Shown: positions 1 through 6,271 of the stretch, in pieces | Numbering within the stretch: position 1 is the stretch's first letter | Layout of the letters: each line of letters starts with the position of its first letter | Origin: JBDRLD01 sp043813445 | Lineage (GTDB): Bacteria; Patescibacteriota; Patescibacteriia; JACPHY01 | Assembly (NCBI GenBank): GCA_043813445.1 | Contig: JBDRLD010000011.1 | Span: 1-22,850, forward strand | DNA length: 22,850 bases | Direction of reading: 5' to 3' | Notes under the pieces: model-generated | Told to the model about the DNA's origin: nothing | Seen by the model: only the letters and a program-made list of their open reading frames with translations | The model's database searches: none | Position numbers and translations under genes: made by a program

Positions 1-136
1 CTATTGAACGTACGTATTGCTTGCCGACTGTGTCTTTTGCAAAATAGTCCCATGAGCGAACAATGCGCCATACTTCATTCGATAGCTGAAATGCGATGTT
101 GTACGCATTGAGCTTATCGAGCCTCAAATACTCCAT
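1..136 (-). CDS. four-helix bundle protein (23S rRNA intervening-sequence family), C-terminus beyond window
   Basis: Reading from the ATG at 134-136 leftwards gives 45 codons with no stop before the window edge. The peptide begins MEYLRLDKLNAYNIAFQLSN and runs to ...GKQYVRSI. This fits the start of the four-helix-bundle/S23-like family, in which an opening helix with a K/R-x-x-x-A-Y/W-x-x-A-F/R pattern is followed by a helix of the type (Y/L)V-R-S-I before the conserved A-N-I-A-E-G. The diagnostic A-N-I-A-E-G would fall outside the window, so the family call rests on helix 1 and the start of helix 2. The gene lies 68 nt downstream of thyX on the same strand and has its own AT-rich promoter candidate. 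No Shine-Dalgarno is visible. A second, complete relative sits at 6256-6627. The molecular role of free-standing members is unknown to me; they are thought to bind nucleic acid or act as small pentameric helical bundles. Confidence 0.7.
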   Translation of the reverse strand, partial: MEYLRLDKLNAYNIAFQLSNEVWRIVRSWDYFAKDTVGKQYVRSI

Positions 137-165
137 AGCAATTTGACTATGTGGCAATTTCGCAA

Positions 166-194
166 TATATATGACTACTCTAACAATTTATCAA
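166..194 (-). promoter_or_regulatory. candidate promoter for the four-helix bundle gene
   Basis: Read on the minus strand, TTGATA (189-194) and TATATA (166-171) are separated by 17 nt. They lie about 30-60 nt upstream of the ATG at 136 in a locally AT-rich stretch. TATATT with a 19-nt spacer overlaps it as an alternative -10. Confidence 0.5.
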
Positions 195-203
195 TATGTC
201 AGT

Positions 204-1568
204 TTAACAATTGAATTGTTTTTCAACGATGTCGTGCTCCCCGCGTTTTACATCGAAGCGGCCTATTTCCTGGTCGATGTGGAGGGAGAGTCCTTCATGT
301 GCGAACGTGCGTCCGAGAATGCCTGCGATTTCGTTCGCGACACTTGCAAGCGTCGGATGTACAAAACGAGTTGCGCGTAGCTCAACGAGGTAGACGAGTG
401 CTGGAAGGTTCCCGGTGAGTCGATTCGGTAGGTTGTACCCCATTGCAGTGTAGTACTGTGCGATCTCCGGAGTGGTACCGAGCGCCGCAATCGCAGCTTC
501 TTGGTTTTCGATGAGCTGTTCTGCTTCCGCGCGTAGAGTAATCGGAAGTTCTCCAAGATACCACGGGTGGAATCCGTGGCGCGTGGTGACGAGTGGCATG
601 CGTTGCGTTACCGCGCGGTGACGTTGGATATCTCTGAACGATCCGAAATCGAGCATGAATCCGAACTGCATCGTTCCACATTCTGCGAGATATTTTGGAA
701 GATCGGTTTTTGGCGGTCGGTTTGCGAGGATGGCGTGGCTTTCCCCTAGTTGCGTTCGATCGAGATCATTTCTCAGAAGTTGAACACCGTCGTATCGTTC
801 AGCGTCAAAGTAATTTTCTCTCGCGATCCAATCCGCATTATACTGCTCTGTACTTTCATACTTCTTGTGACTGAATGAGCTTGGATAGGCCTCGAGAAGT
901 GCATCTTCGAGCGCCGTTGCAACATCGCGTACTTCCTGAAGCGGATGATGTCGTAGGAGCGCGAGCTTGTCCGCTATTTGTCGTAGGTTCGAGTGCCATG
1001 CGAGGTTCGTCGATGCGCCTGCCGGAAGAAACCCGCGCATGATATCGAACGCACGCGCTCCTATCGCTTTCTCGTAAATAATTTCCTTCTCTTCCTCCTG
1101 CCTTGGGAATCTTTCACGCAACAACCCCTTTACCGGATCAAGCCCTGCAAGATAGAACGAGCGCCAGGCTTCGAGAATCGCCGTTCCGCGTGGTGATGCG
1201 ATTGGATTAAGGAACGCCTGATTTGAGTAGTCCACGTAGCGCGTAGAAGATTCTTGCCCGCTGTACAGCGCCCAGTCCTGAATCGCTTTTGCAACGAGCA
1301 TGGATACACCCTCGATAAATATGGTGATACTCCCACAGTCACCGATAGATTTGTGGCCATACCCAACGTAGAAGCTGGCCATGAATTTTTCCGATCCGCT
1401 CTTTTTGAGTTTTTCAAGATGTTCGGCAACTCCGCCAACCGAGCGCGAATGGAGCGCCTGAAGCATTGCCTCCGACTCGGGACTGATTGCCGCGCCGGTA
1501 TTCAGCACGAGGACTATCCCCCCATTCGGGAGCGTCCGTGTAACGTGGGTGAGTGATTCGAGAGGCAT
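204..1568 (-). CDS. thyX: double-length FAD-dependent thymidylate synthase (ThyX-like)
   Basis: ThyX makes dTMP from dUMP using methylene-tetrahydrofolate and FAD/NADPH. This 454-residue protein is about twice the usual 210-250 and appears to hold two ThyX-type units. The first unit (about 1-225) has GHKS (71-74), GQESSTRYV (104-112) and an ARAF...LP...NLRQ...LR segment (171-206), which match the family's H-x-S, NExSxRY and C-terminal helices. The second unit (about 290-425) has CGTMQFGFMLDF, QRHRAV (315-320) and VELRATRF. The canonical RHR(x7)S signature is split: the first unit keeps the S-x-R-Y part and lacks RHR, while the second keeps RHR and lacks E-x-S-x-R-Y. The reading frame is intact, so this is not an obvious pseudogene. 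The ATG at 1568 has no clear Shine-Dalgarno. It shares the neighbourhood with dut and dcd, the two preceding steps of dTMP synthesis. Confidence 0.85.
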   Translation of the reverse strand: MPLESLTHVTRTLPNGGIVLVLNTGAAISPESEAMLQALHSRSVGGVAEHLEKLKKSGSEKFMASFYVGYGHKSIGDCGSITIFIEGVSMLVAKAIQDWALYSGQESSTRYVDYSNQAFLNPIASPRGTAILEAWRSFYLAGLDPVKGLLRERFPRQEEEKEIIYEKAIGARAFDIMRGFLPAGASTNLAWHSNLRQIADKLALLRHHPLQEVRDVATALEDALLEAYPSSFSHKKYESTEQYNADWIARENYFDAERYDGVQLLRNDLDRTQLGESHAILANRPPKTDLPKYLAECGTMQFGFMLDFGSFRDIQRHRAVTQRMPLVTTRHGFHPWYLGELPITLRAEAEQLIENQEAAIAALGTTPEIAQYYTAMGYNLPNRLTGNLPALVYLVELRATRFVHPTLASVANEIAGILGRTFAHEGLSLHIDQEIGRFDVKRGEHDIVEKQFNC

Positions 1569-1585
1569 ACGGCGTAGCCGCTATT

Positions 1586-1628
1586 AATAAGCCCTGGCAT
1601 CTTCCTGGGGCCGGAGGTGTAGCTTATT
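1586..1628. repeat. inverted repeat in the thyX leader
   Basis: AATAAGC (1586-1592) and GCTTATT (1622-1628) are perfect 7-nt arms around a GC-rich 29-nt centre that contains CTTCC and GGAGG, able to pair further. It lies just upstream of the thyX ATG and could be an mRNA leader hairpin or a protein-binding site in the divergent thyX/HD-gene region. Confidence 0.4.
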
Positions 1629-1672
1629 TTCTTCGCTTCCATAGTACCATGCTCGATGGAGCGGACGAGGAC

Positions 1673-1700
1673 TTGCCAATGTCGATGGGATTGCTACACT
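1673..1700 (+). promoter_or_regulatory. candidate promoter for the HD-domain gene
   Basis: TTGCCA (1673-1678) and TACACT (1695-1700) are spaced by 16 nt, about 95 nt before the ATG at 1796. Each hexamer matches the sigma-70-type consensus at four positions. The -10 hexamer TACACT recurs at 11324 and 15180 in front of other genes. Confidence 0.4.
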
Positions 1701-1722
1701 ACGGATATCGTTCATTTGAGTG

Positions 1723-1731
1723 TTATCCACA
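1723..1731 (+). promoter_or_regulatory. single DnaA-box-like 9-mer
   Basis: TTATCCACA is an exact match to the classical DnaA box, located in the thyX/HD divergent intergenic region. It is isolated with no cluster around it, so it is not an origin. It may be chance or a DnaA-dependent regulatory site. Confidence 0.3.
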
Positions 1732-1795
1732 GGGTCGTGCAGGGGCCCTTCTACCATAAATCTTGGTTGGGGAGCTGAGATCGGAGGGTGTATCG

Positions 1796-2542
1796 ATGGA
1801 GACGGGGAAGAGCATGCTGGCAACGCTCCAGCAACGATTCGATGCGATCACGCGAGGAATGAAGAGCGTGACGCGATGGAAGCCGTACCCCAATCGTGGA
1901 AGACAGGATGAAGATGTGTGCGAGCATACGGTGCAGCAGACTATGCTCGTACAACTCCTCCTCGTCCTCGAGCGCGAGTACGGGAACATGGATGGGCTCG
2001 ACGGCGAGCGGCTTCTCGGGTGTGCGCTCATGCATGACATGGGCGAGGGATTGATCGGCGATGTTTCCTGGATGGTGAAGCAAGATCCGCGAATTGGTCC
2101 ACTCCTTGAGGAGAAGGAGCGTGAGGCGTTCGATGAGCAGATCGTGAGCGCGGTTCCTGAGGCGGTCGGAATCGAGCTGCGTGGACGGTTTGACATCCAG
2201 CATGAACTTGATACGCGAGCTGGACGATTCTTCAACGCGAGCGAGTTCCTCGGGTATGTGCTCCGAGCGGTATTTGAGCTTCAGAGTGGTGACGAGCAGC
2301 TCGCACGCGAGGTGTTCATTCATCAGTACTTTACACTACTCGACTACGGCAAGGAGTTCGCATCCATCGCGCGGTTCTGTGCGGATCTTGCACCGATCGT
2401 GGAGCCCGTGCTCCTGTCGGATGCTGGGCGAGAGTACGCAGTGCTCTGCGCCGCGCAGAAGCACAAGCCAGAGATTCTCAAGAGACTCGACGCGTTCCGA
2501 AAGAGGCGCAATGGTGGCGCAGAGCATGATTGCACGCTGTAG
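1796..2542 (+). CDS. HD-domain phosphohydrolase, YfbR/5'-deoxynucleotidase-like
   Basis: The protein has 248 residues. The N-terminal RW...EHT (H44), ALMHDMGEG (H80-D81, E84) and GDV (D89) reproduce the HD metal-site order H...HD...D and the RW...EHS...LHD..E...GD layout of YfbR-like 5'-deoxynucleotidases, which remove phosphate from deoxynucleoside monophosphates. The rest is helical, as expected for the family. I chose the ATG at 1796 because GGAGGG (1783-1788) lies 7 nt upstream; an in-frame TTG at 1763 is possible but has no such site. The stop is TAG. It stands alone on the plus strand, divergent from thyX and followed by a strong terminator. Its position beside thyX, dut and dcd suggests a role in deoxynucleotide balance, but the substrate cannot be read from the sequence. 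Confidence 0.8.
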   Translation: METGKSMLATLQQRFDAITRGMKSVTRWKPYPNRGRQDEDVCEHTVQQTMLVQLLLVLEREYGNMDGLDGERLLGCALMHDMGEGLIGDVSWMVKQDPRIGPLLEEKEREAFDEQIVSAVPEAVGIELRGRFDIQHELDTRAGRFFNASEFLGYVLRAVFELQSGDEQLAREVFIHQYFTLLDYGKEFASIARFCADLAPIVEPVLLSDAGREYAVLCAAQKHKPEILKRLDAFRKRRNGGAEHDCTL

Positions 2543-2574
2543 TGTGTAATACCAGCTCGTACATAGAAACGAAG

Positions 2575-2603
2575 AGACGACCACCCGAGGGTGGTCGTCT
2601 TTC
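2575..2603 (+). terminator. rho-independent terminator after the HD gene
   Basis: A perfect stem AGACGACCAC (2575-2584) / GTGGTCGTCT (2591-2600), extendable by further C-G pairs, is followed by TTTC. It separates the HD gene from the convergent membrane-protein gene and may work in both directions. Confidence 0.85.
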
Positions 2604-2644
2604 ACGTCTGTGTCGGTGCGCTGTGACGCTATGCGTGCGCCGCG

Positions 2645-3220
2645 CTAGATCACGTGGAGGAATGGGTTGTATGTGCTGTCCGAGAACGTGGACGGCATGT
2701 CCAGCGGCGGCTTGATCGCCGACGTCGTGAGGGCGAGCGCGCCGAGCCCCAACGGAATGAGCGTCGCCCAGTGTCCGCCAGAGTAGTCGTACGCGATGAG
2801 TCCACCCAGGGAGAGGCACTGGTAGACACACAGGTAGAACGCCGGGCTCGGCAGCTTGCTTCGCGCGAGGCGTTTGAAGTTCCAGGATACGACCATAAGT
2901 CCCGCTAACAGCACCAGGAAGGTGCCGAACGCGAGGGATCGTGCAAGTCCTCCCGCAAAAGACTCGTAGACGAATGCGTCGATCCACCAGTCGTGCGCGA
3001 GTGCGGTCGTGAACAGCACTACGCAAGTGGCGAACGGAAGTGCCATTGCGTATAGATCGACGGCAGCTCCGATCAGCAATGCCAGGAAGCAGGCGACGCT
3101 GATCGTGAGCAGCGTCGATTGCAGATTGAGACCGAATGCGAAGCGCATGAGCCCGTATGCGGCGCCAACGGCGAGCGTCGCGCCAAAGGCGTGGCGGGAC
3201 AGCTGTGTGAGCGTGGTCAC
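2645..3220 (-). CDS. multi-spanning membrane protein of unknown function
   Basis: The product has 191 residues with about five or six hydrophobic segments (roughly residues 12-30, 36-52, 55-75, 92-114, 128-146 and 150-168) separated by short polar loops such as HDWWID. I do not recognise a family or catalytic motif. The start chosen is the GTG at 3218-3220: AAGGAGG lies about 5 nt upstream, and a promoter at 3261-3289 overlaps the longer ATG start at 3289, which would therefore lie outside the transcript. The stop is TAG. It is a monocistronic unit, convergent with the HD gene. Function is unknown; an integral inner-membrane location is likely. Confidence 0.7.
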   Translation of the reverse strand: MTTLTQLSRHAFGATLAVGAAYGLMRFAFGLNLQSTLLTISVACFLALLIGAAVDLYAMALPFATCVVLFTTALAHDWWIDAFVYESFAGGLARSLAFGTFLVLLAGLMVVSWNFKRLARSKLPSPAFYLCVYQCLSLGGLIAYDYSGGHWATLIPLGLGALALTTSAIKPPLDMPSTFSDSTYNPFLHVI

Positions 3221-3260
3221 TAGAACCTCCTTCTCGGGCGTGTGTGAACGAGCTATGGGC

Positions 3261-3289
3261 ACTGTAGCGGGTTTCTTCGGAAAGGTCAA
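3261..3289 (-). promoter_or_regulatory. promoter of the membrane-protein gene
   Basis: On the minus strand TTGACC (3284-3289) and TACAGT (3261-3266) are separated by exactly 17 nt. The predicted transcript begins near 3254, leaving a short leader with the Shine-Dalgarno before the GTG at 3220. Confidence 0.7.
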
Positions 3290-3293
3290 GGAT

Positions 3294-3317
3294 GAAAATT
3301 ACCCCTAAATCAAGGGG
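3294..3317 (-). terminator. possible terminator of the dcd-dut operon
   Basis: On the minus strand CCCCT and AGGGG (3302-3317 region) form a short stem followed by TAATTTT. The stem is weak at 5 bp, but it is placed about 35 nt after the dut stop. Confidence 0.4.
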
Positions 3318-3351
3318 CGATCATCCGCGTGCAACTACCGACCTTTGTCGG

Positions 3352-3798
3352 CTATGTATTCCCCGTGCTTCCGCATCCTCCACGACTTGGCTGTGCGATC
3401 GCGGCATGATTAAGTTCTTGCCATTCGGCGATGTCCACCGCAAGAAACATGCCCTGGCACAACCGCTCCCCGCGTTGAATGGATGCCGGTGCCGTGCCAA
3501 CATTGCGAAGCGCCATGTGGAGCTCATCTTCCGGGCCGCAGTAATCCTGGTCAATCACGCCGATGCCGTTTGCGAGCACCAACCCGCGCTTATGGAGTGA
3601 CGAGCGCGGAGCAATGATAAGCGCGTACCCCGGCGGCGTTTCAACAACAATGTTAGACGGGACGTACGCGATTTCACCTGGCTGGATAATCGCATCCATG
3701 CGTGCGAGCAAATCGAACGCAACCGCTCCCCGCGTTTTATACTCGGGGAGGGGGAGTGTTGGGTCGATCCTACTGATACGCACCTGCATACGAATCAC
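3352..3798 (-). CDS. dut: dUTP diphosphatase (dUTPase)
   Basis: Dut hydrolyses dUTP to dUMP and pyrophosphate, which protects DNA from uracil and feeds ThyX. The 148-residue length is typical of the trimeric family. The five motifs appear in order: AVAFDL (25-30), APRSSLHKRG (63-72), NGIGVIDQDYCG (77-88, with the catalytic Asp of IDQDY), QRGERLCQGMF (108-118) and SRGGCGSTG (138-146). In the last motif the usual aromatic of G-F-G-S-T-G, which stacks on the uracil, is Cys142. The GTG start (3796-3798) overlaps the dcd stop in a GTGA arrangement, implying translational coupling; an ATG three codons in is an alternative. The stop is TAG. Confidence 0.9.
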   Translation of the reverse strand: MIRMQVRISRIDPTLPLPEYKTRGAVAFDLLARMDAIIQPGEIAYVPSNIVVETPPGYALIIAPRSSLHKRGLVLANGIGVIDQDYCGPEDELHMALRNVGTAPASIQRGERLCQGMFLAVDIAEWQELNHAAIAQPSRGGCGSTGNT

Positions 3799-4955
3799 TC
3801 ACGCACGAGATGTGTCGCCGGGATTGCGCCGAGCTGAACACTTGCGTGACCTACCTCAAGCGGTTGTTTGAAATGCTTTGAAAGTCGCGGGCCGCGCTGG
3901 AGCGCGTAGTTTGATCCAAGCGTGCCGGCGCCATACACCCGCGCTGCCGGCTCGGCGAGCCGCTCAAACACTACCTTGCACACGGGCTGGCCATGTCGCA
4001 GGATGACGTCATTATCCTGCAGGATCATCTCCAGCACAATCGGTGCTGCGGGTATTTCGCCCTCTTTGCCGTATCCGAATCCCGGGTCGCCAAACCCTGC
4101 GTAGTGTGAACGGAATTCACCTTTTGATGGATCGTACGCCGCCATCTCACATGCAAAATTTGGTGGAACGCGGAGACATTCGAGCGTTGAAAGGATATAA
4201 AATTCATCACGTCGGAGAAGTACGTGGCCATCTTTCGGGCGGTGAATCGGCTCGAAGAAATCCGCAGGGTCGTGGTCAAATGCGCGGAAGTCGAGGATGG
4301 TCCCGCCGGATGGACGGCACTTGTATCCCATGACCGATTGGTCAAGATTCACCGTGAGCGTCATGCCACCACGATCATCGAACTCCACACGATCCTTGCC
4401 GATGTGGATGCCGTTGCTCGTATGCAGGAGCGCCACCTCATCGTAGAGTGCTTCGAGTTCCGAGCGTGTGAGCGTGGTGTCCGCGTTGAAGAATCGGATT
4501 TGGTTCAGCGCATCGCCCGTGCTGAGCTTGATGGAGAATGACCGCGGGATGAGGAGCACCCAGAGTGCTCCGCTGTAGCCACGCGGGAGTGTATCAAACC
4601 GAGGCACGCCATCCGCAAGGAGGCGTACCTGGAGATTCACTCGTCCGGTAGAAGATTTGTTGTTTGAGCGCGCGTACGTCGTTGGACCGAGTTCGAGTGT
4701 TTCATTGAGACGCGCAAGAAAAATACCACCACACTCCAGTGGCTTGCCGAGGTCCCAAGGGAAAAGCGAGCCCTCCCGGATGAGATCGTTGATTGATTCA
4801 CCAATACGCGGCAGGAATACCCCCTTCATCTTGTAGATCTCGTCCGAAATCGTGAGATCCAACGAAGACGGTTGCACGCGCGCCGAGTCAGACCCGATGA
4901 TATGGCCCGTCGCGATCATCTGCTCGATCATTTGGTTCGGAAATGCTCCGAGCAT
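3795..4955 (-). CDS. dcd: tandem-domain dCTP deaminase
   Basis: This protein deaminates dCTP to dUTP, which the overlapping dut gene then hydrolyses. The 386-residue product (from the ATG at 4955) is double the usual length of about 190 and resembles the fused two-domain Dcd family. The first half has VQPSSLDL (27-34) and KSSTGR (100-105), the deaminase S-S-x-G-R loop. The second half has HYAGFGDPGFG (284-294) and IVLE with the expected catalytic Glu at 309. Each half therefore keeps only part of the active-site set. A GTG at 4967, inside a repeat unit, would add four residues; I prefer the ATG. No Shine-Dalgarno is visible. The gene lies 75 nt downstream of rplA on the same strand and ends in the only TGA stop I find in the window. 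Confidence 0.88.
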   Translation of the reverse strand: MLGAFPNQMIEQMIATGHIIGSDSARVQPSSLDLTISDEIYKMKGVFLPRIGESINDLIREGSLFPWDLGKPLECGGIFLARLNETLELGPTTYARSNNKSSTGRVNLQVRLLADGVPRFDTLPRGYSGALWVLLIPRSFSIKLSTGDALNQIRFFNADTTLTRSELEALYDEVALLHTSNGIHIGKDRVEFDDRGGMTLTVNLDQSVMGYKCRPSGGTILDFRAFDHDPADFFEPIHRPKDGHVLLRRDEFYILSTLECLRVPPNFACEMAAYDPSKGEFRSHYAGFGDPGFGYGKEGEIPAAPIVLEMILQDNDVILRHGQPVCKVVFERLAEPAARVYGAGTLGSNYALQRGPRLSKHFKQPLEVGHASVQLGAIPATHLVRE

Positions 4956-4961
4956 ATTCTT

Positions 4962-4982
4962 GTCCACAGTCTACGGTCTACG
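4962..4982 (-). repeat. three contiguous heptad repeats abutting the dcd start
   Basis: Read on the minus strand the units are CGTAGAC, CGTAGAC and TGTGGAC (4976-4982, 4969-4975, 4962-4968), and they end just before the dcd ATG. The 7-nt period equals that of the ACGCTNN arrays in the neighbouring operon, but the unit sequence differs. Confidence 0.7.
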
Positions 4983-4985
4983 GCA

Positions 4986-5016
4986 GGACTACAGCAGCAT
5001 GTGCAGTCTGTGGTCC
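4986..5016. repeat. imperfect inverted repeat between rplA and dcd
   Basis: GGACTACAG (4986-4994) pairs with CTGTGGTCC (5008-5016) with one wobble position and a 13-nt loop. It lies just after the rplA stop (minus strand). It has no U-tract, so it is better seen as an mRNA processing or stability hairpin than as a terminator. Confidence 0.45.
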
Positions 5017-5030
5017 GAAGACACACACTT

Positions 5031-5711
5031 CTACACCTTCACCTTGATGCCAGGCCCAATGGTCGAGCTGATCACGATGCTCCTTAGGTAGACACCCTTC
5101 GATGAGGCCGGCTTTGCGCGTCGTACCGCGTCGATAAATACCGTGTAGTTCTCAAGTAGTTTCGCGGCGTCCCATGAGACGCGCCCGATTACCTGGTGGA
5201 CGTTCGCAGTGTCATCATTCTTGAAAGCGATCATACCACCCTTCAGTCCCTCAACGATCTCGCGTACATTCTGCGTCACCGTCCCGTTTTTCGGGGATGG
5301 CATGAGTCCGCGCGGGCCGAGAAGCTTCGCAATGGTCGCAAGATCCTTCATGAGATCCGGCGTCGCTACAGTCACATCGAAATCCAGTTTCTCCGTCCTC
5401 TTCAACTCTTCAATAAGTTCCTTACCACCAACGATATCCGCACCGGCCTCTTTTGCCTCAGCTTGCTTCTCGGGGCCTACAAATGCGGCAACGCGTTTCT
5501 GCTTGCCGGTGCCGTGTGGAAGTGTAGCGGTTGTACGAACCTGCTGGTCTCCTTTTCGAGGATCAATTCCAAGGCGAATATGTGCCTCAAGTGCAGCATC
5601 AAATCGAGCGACTGAGGTCTTTTTGACGAGTTCGATCGCCTCCTGAACGCTGTATAGCTTCGTCTTATCGACGAGTTTTGACTTTGCGGCAAGCCGTTTT
5701 CCTTGTGCCAT
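5031..5711 (-). CDS. rplA: 50S ribosomal protein uL1
   Basis: uL1 forms the mobile L1 stalk at the ribosomal E site. The 226-residue product has the standard length, beginning MAQGKRLAAKSKLVDK and including the conserved LGPRGLMPSPKNGTV segment of domain II and the C-terminal SSKGVYLRSIVISSTIGPG. An upstream in-frame ATG at 5804 would add 31 residues unlike the family, so the ATG at 5711 is chosen. No Shine-Dalgarno is evident. The gene follows rplK by 97 nt on the same strand. In many bacteria L1 represses its own operon through an mRNA site; I cannot identify such a site here with confidence. The stop is TAG. Confidence 0.95.
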   Translation of the reverse strand: MAQGKRLAAKSKLVDKTKLYSVQEAIELVKKTSVARFDAALEAHIRLGIDPRKGDQQVRTTATLPHGTGKQKRVAAFVGPEKQAEAKEAGADIVGGKELIEELKRTEKLDFDVTVATPDLMKDLATIAKLLGPRGLMPSPKNGTVTQNVREIVEGLKGGMIAFKNDDTANVHQVIGRVSWDAAKLLENYTVFIDAVRRAKPASSKGVYLRSIVISSTIGPGIKVKV

Positions 5712-5761
5712 AGGTATTCTGTGGTCCTCGCGTCGGTAGCGTTCCGCACCGGCGCTCCCAC

Positions 5762-5780
5762 TTATTATTACGTATAATAA
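5762..5780. promoter_or_regulatory. AT-rich palindrome between rplK and rplA
   Basis: TTATTAT (5762-5768) and ATAATAA (5774-5780) are perfect arms around TACGT. It stands out in a GC-rich context. On the minus strand it includes TATTAT/TATACG, which could serve as a -10 for a secondary rplA promoter. Confidence 0.35.
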
Positions 5781-5808
5781 ATCGCCCGCAATGTGTCTTT
5801 CCAACCAC

Positions 5809-6234
5809 CTATTCCTCTACGATAACCCCCATTTGTCTCGCGGTTCCGGCAATAATTTTGGCGGCCTGTCCTATGTCGTTCGTATTCAGGTCGGATAGTT
5901 TCTGTTCCGCAATCTTACGAAGTTGCTCCTGGGTGATCTTTCCAACGTGATCTTTGTTCGGCTTGCCGGATCCCTTTTTCAGTTTCAGCTCCTTCTTAAT
6001 GAGTTCGGCTGCCGGCGGAGTCTTGGTGATGAACGTGTATGAACGATCTTCGAACACGGTGATAATAGTCGGGATGATGTCTCCCATGCGATCGGCGGTC
6101 TTCGCATTGAACATCGTACAGAAATCCTGGATCGCGACGCCGTGTTGTCCGAGCGCCGGACCAATCGGAGGAGCGGGATTCGCTTTACCGGCTGGAATCT
6201 GTAGCTTGATGAGTGCCTTGATTTTTTTGGCCAT
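5809..6234 (-). CDS. rplK: 50S ribosomal protein uL11
   Basis: uL11 binds the GTPase-associated centre of 23S rRNA. The 141-residue product is of standard length and includes QIPAGKANPAPPIGPALGQ, the N-terminal proline-rich signature, and GTARQMGVIVE at the C-terminus. The ATG at 6232-6234 lies directly after a heptad array (AGCGTTCT precedes it), and no Shine-Dalgarno is seen. In most bacteria rplK follows nusG directly; here a four-helix-bundle gene with repeat borders lies between them. The stop is TAG. Confidence 0.96.
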   Translation of the reverse strand: MAKKIKALIKLQIPAGKANPAPPIGPALGQHGVAIQDFCTMFNAKTADRMGDIIPTIITVFEDRSYTFITKTPPAAELIKKELKLKKGSGKPNKDHVGKITQEQLRKIAEQKLSDLNTNDIGQAAKIIAGTARQMGVIVEE

Positions 6235-6237
6235 AGA

Positions 6238-6271
6238 ACGCTATACGCTAGACGCTTACTGCTGGACGCTT
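6238..6271 (+). repeat. heptad array A, ACGCTNN orientation
   Basis: Five units in strict 7-nt register begin at 6238, 6245, 6252, 6259 and 6266: ACGCTAT, ACGCTAG, ACGCTTA, CTGCTGG and ACGCTTC (the second unit position of the fourth copy is degenerate). The array begins 3 nt from the rplK ATG and runs into the 3' end of the four-helix-bundle gene, where it supplies its stop codon and last codons. Confidence 0.85.

Noticed and set aside
204..1568. ThyX as a pseudogene or frameshifted gene
   Set aside because: The full 454 codons are open and both halves keep complementary conserved motifs.
2645..3289. Longer ATG start (3289) for the membrane protein
   Set aside because: The promoter at 3261-3289 overlaps it, and the GTG at 3220 has AAGGAGG at proper spacing.
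3795..3797. UGA recoding to Gly or Trp (genetic code 25 or 4)
   Set aside because: No in-frame UGA occurs in conserved proteins and the one UGA ends dcd at the expected length, overlapping the dut start.
5712..5804. 31-residue N-terminal extension of uL1
   Set aside because: It is not found in the family and lies across an AT-rich palindrome; the ATG at 5711 gives the normal protein.
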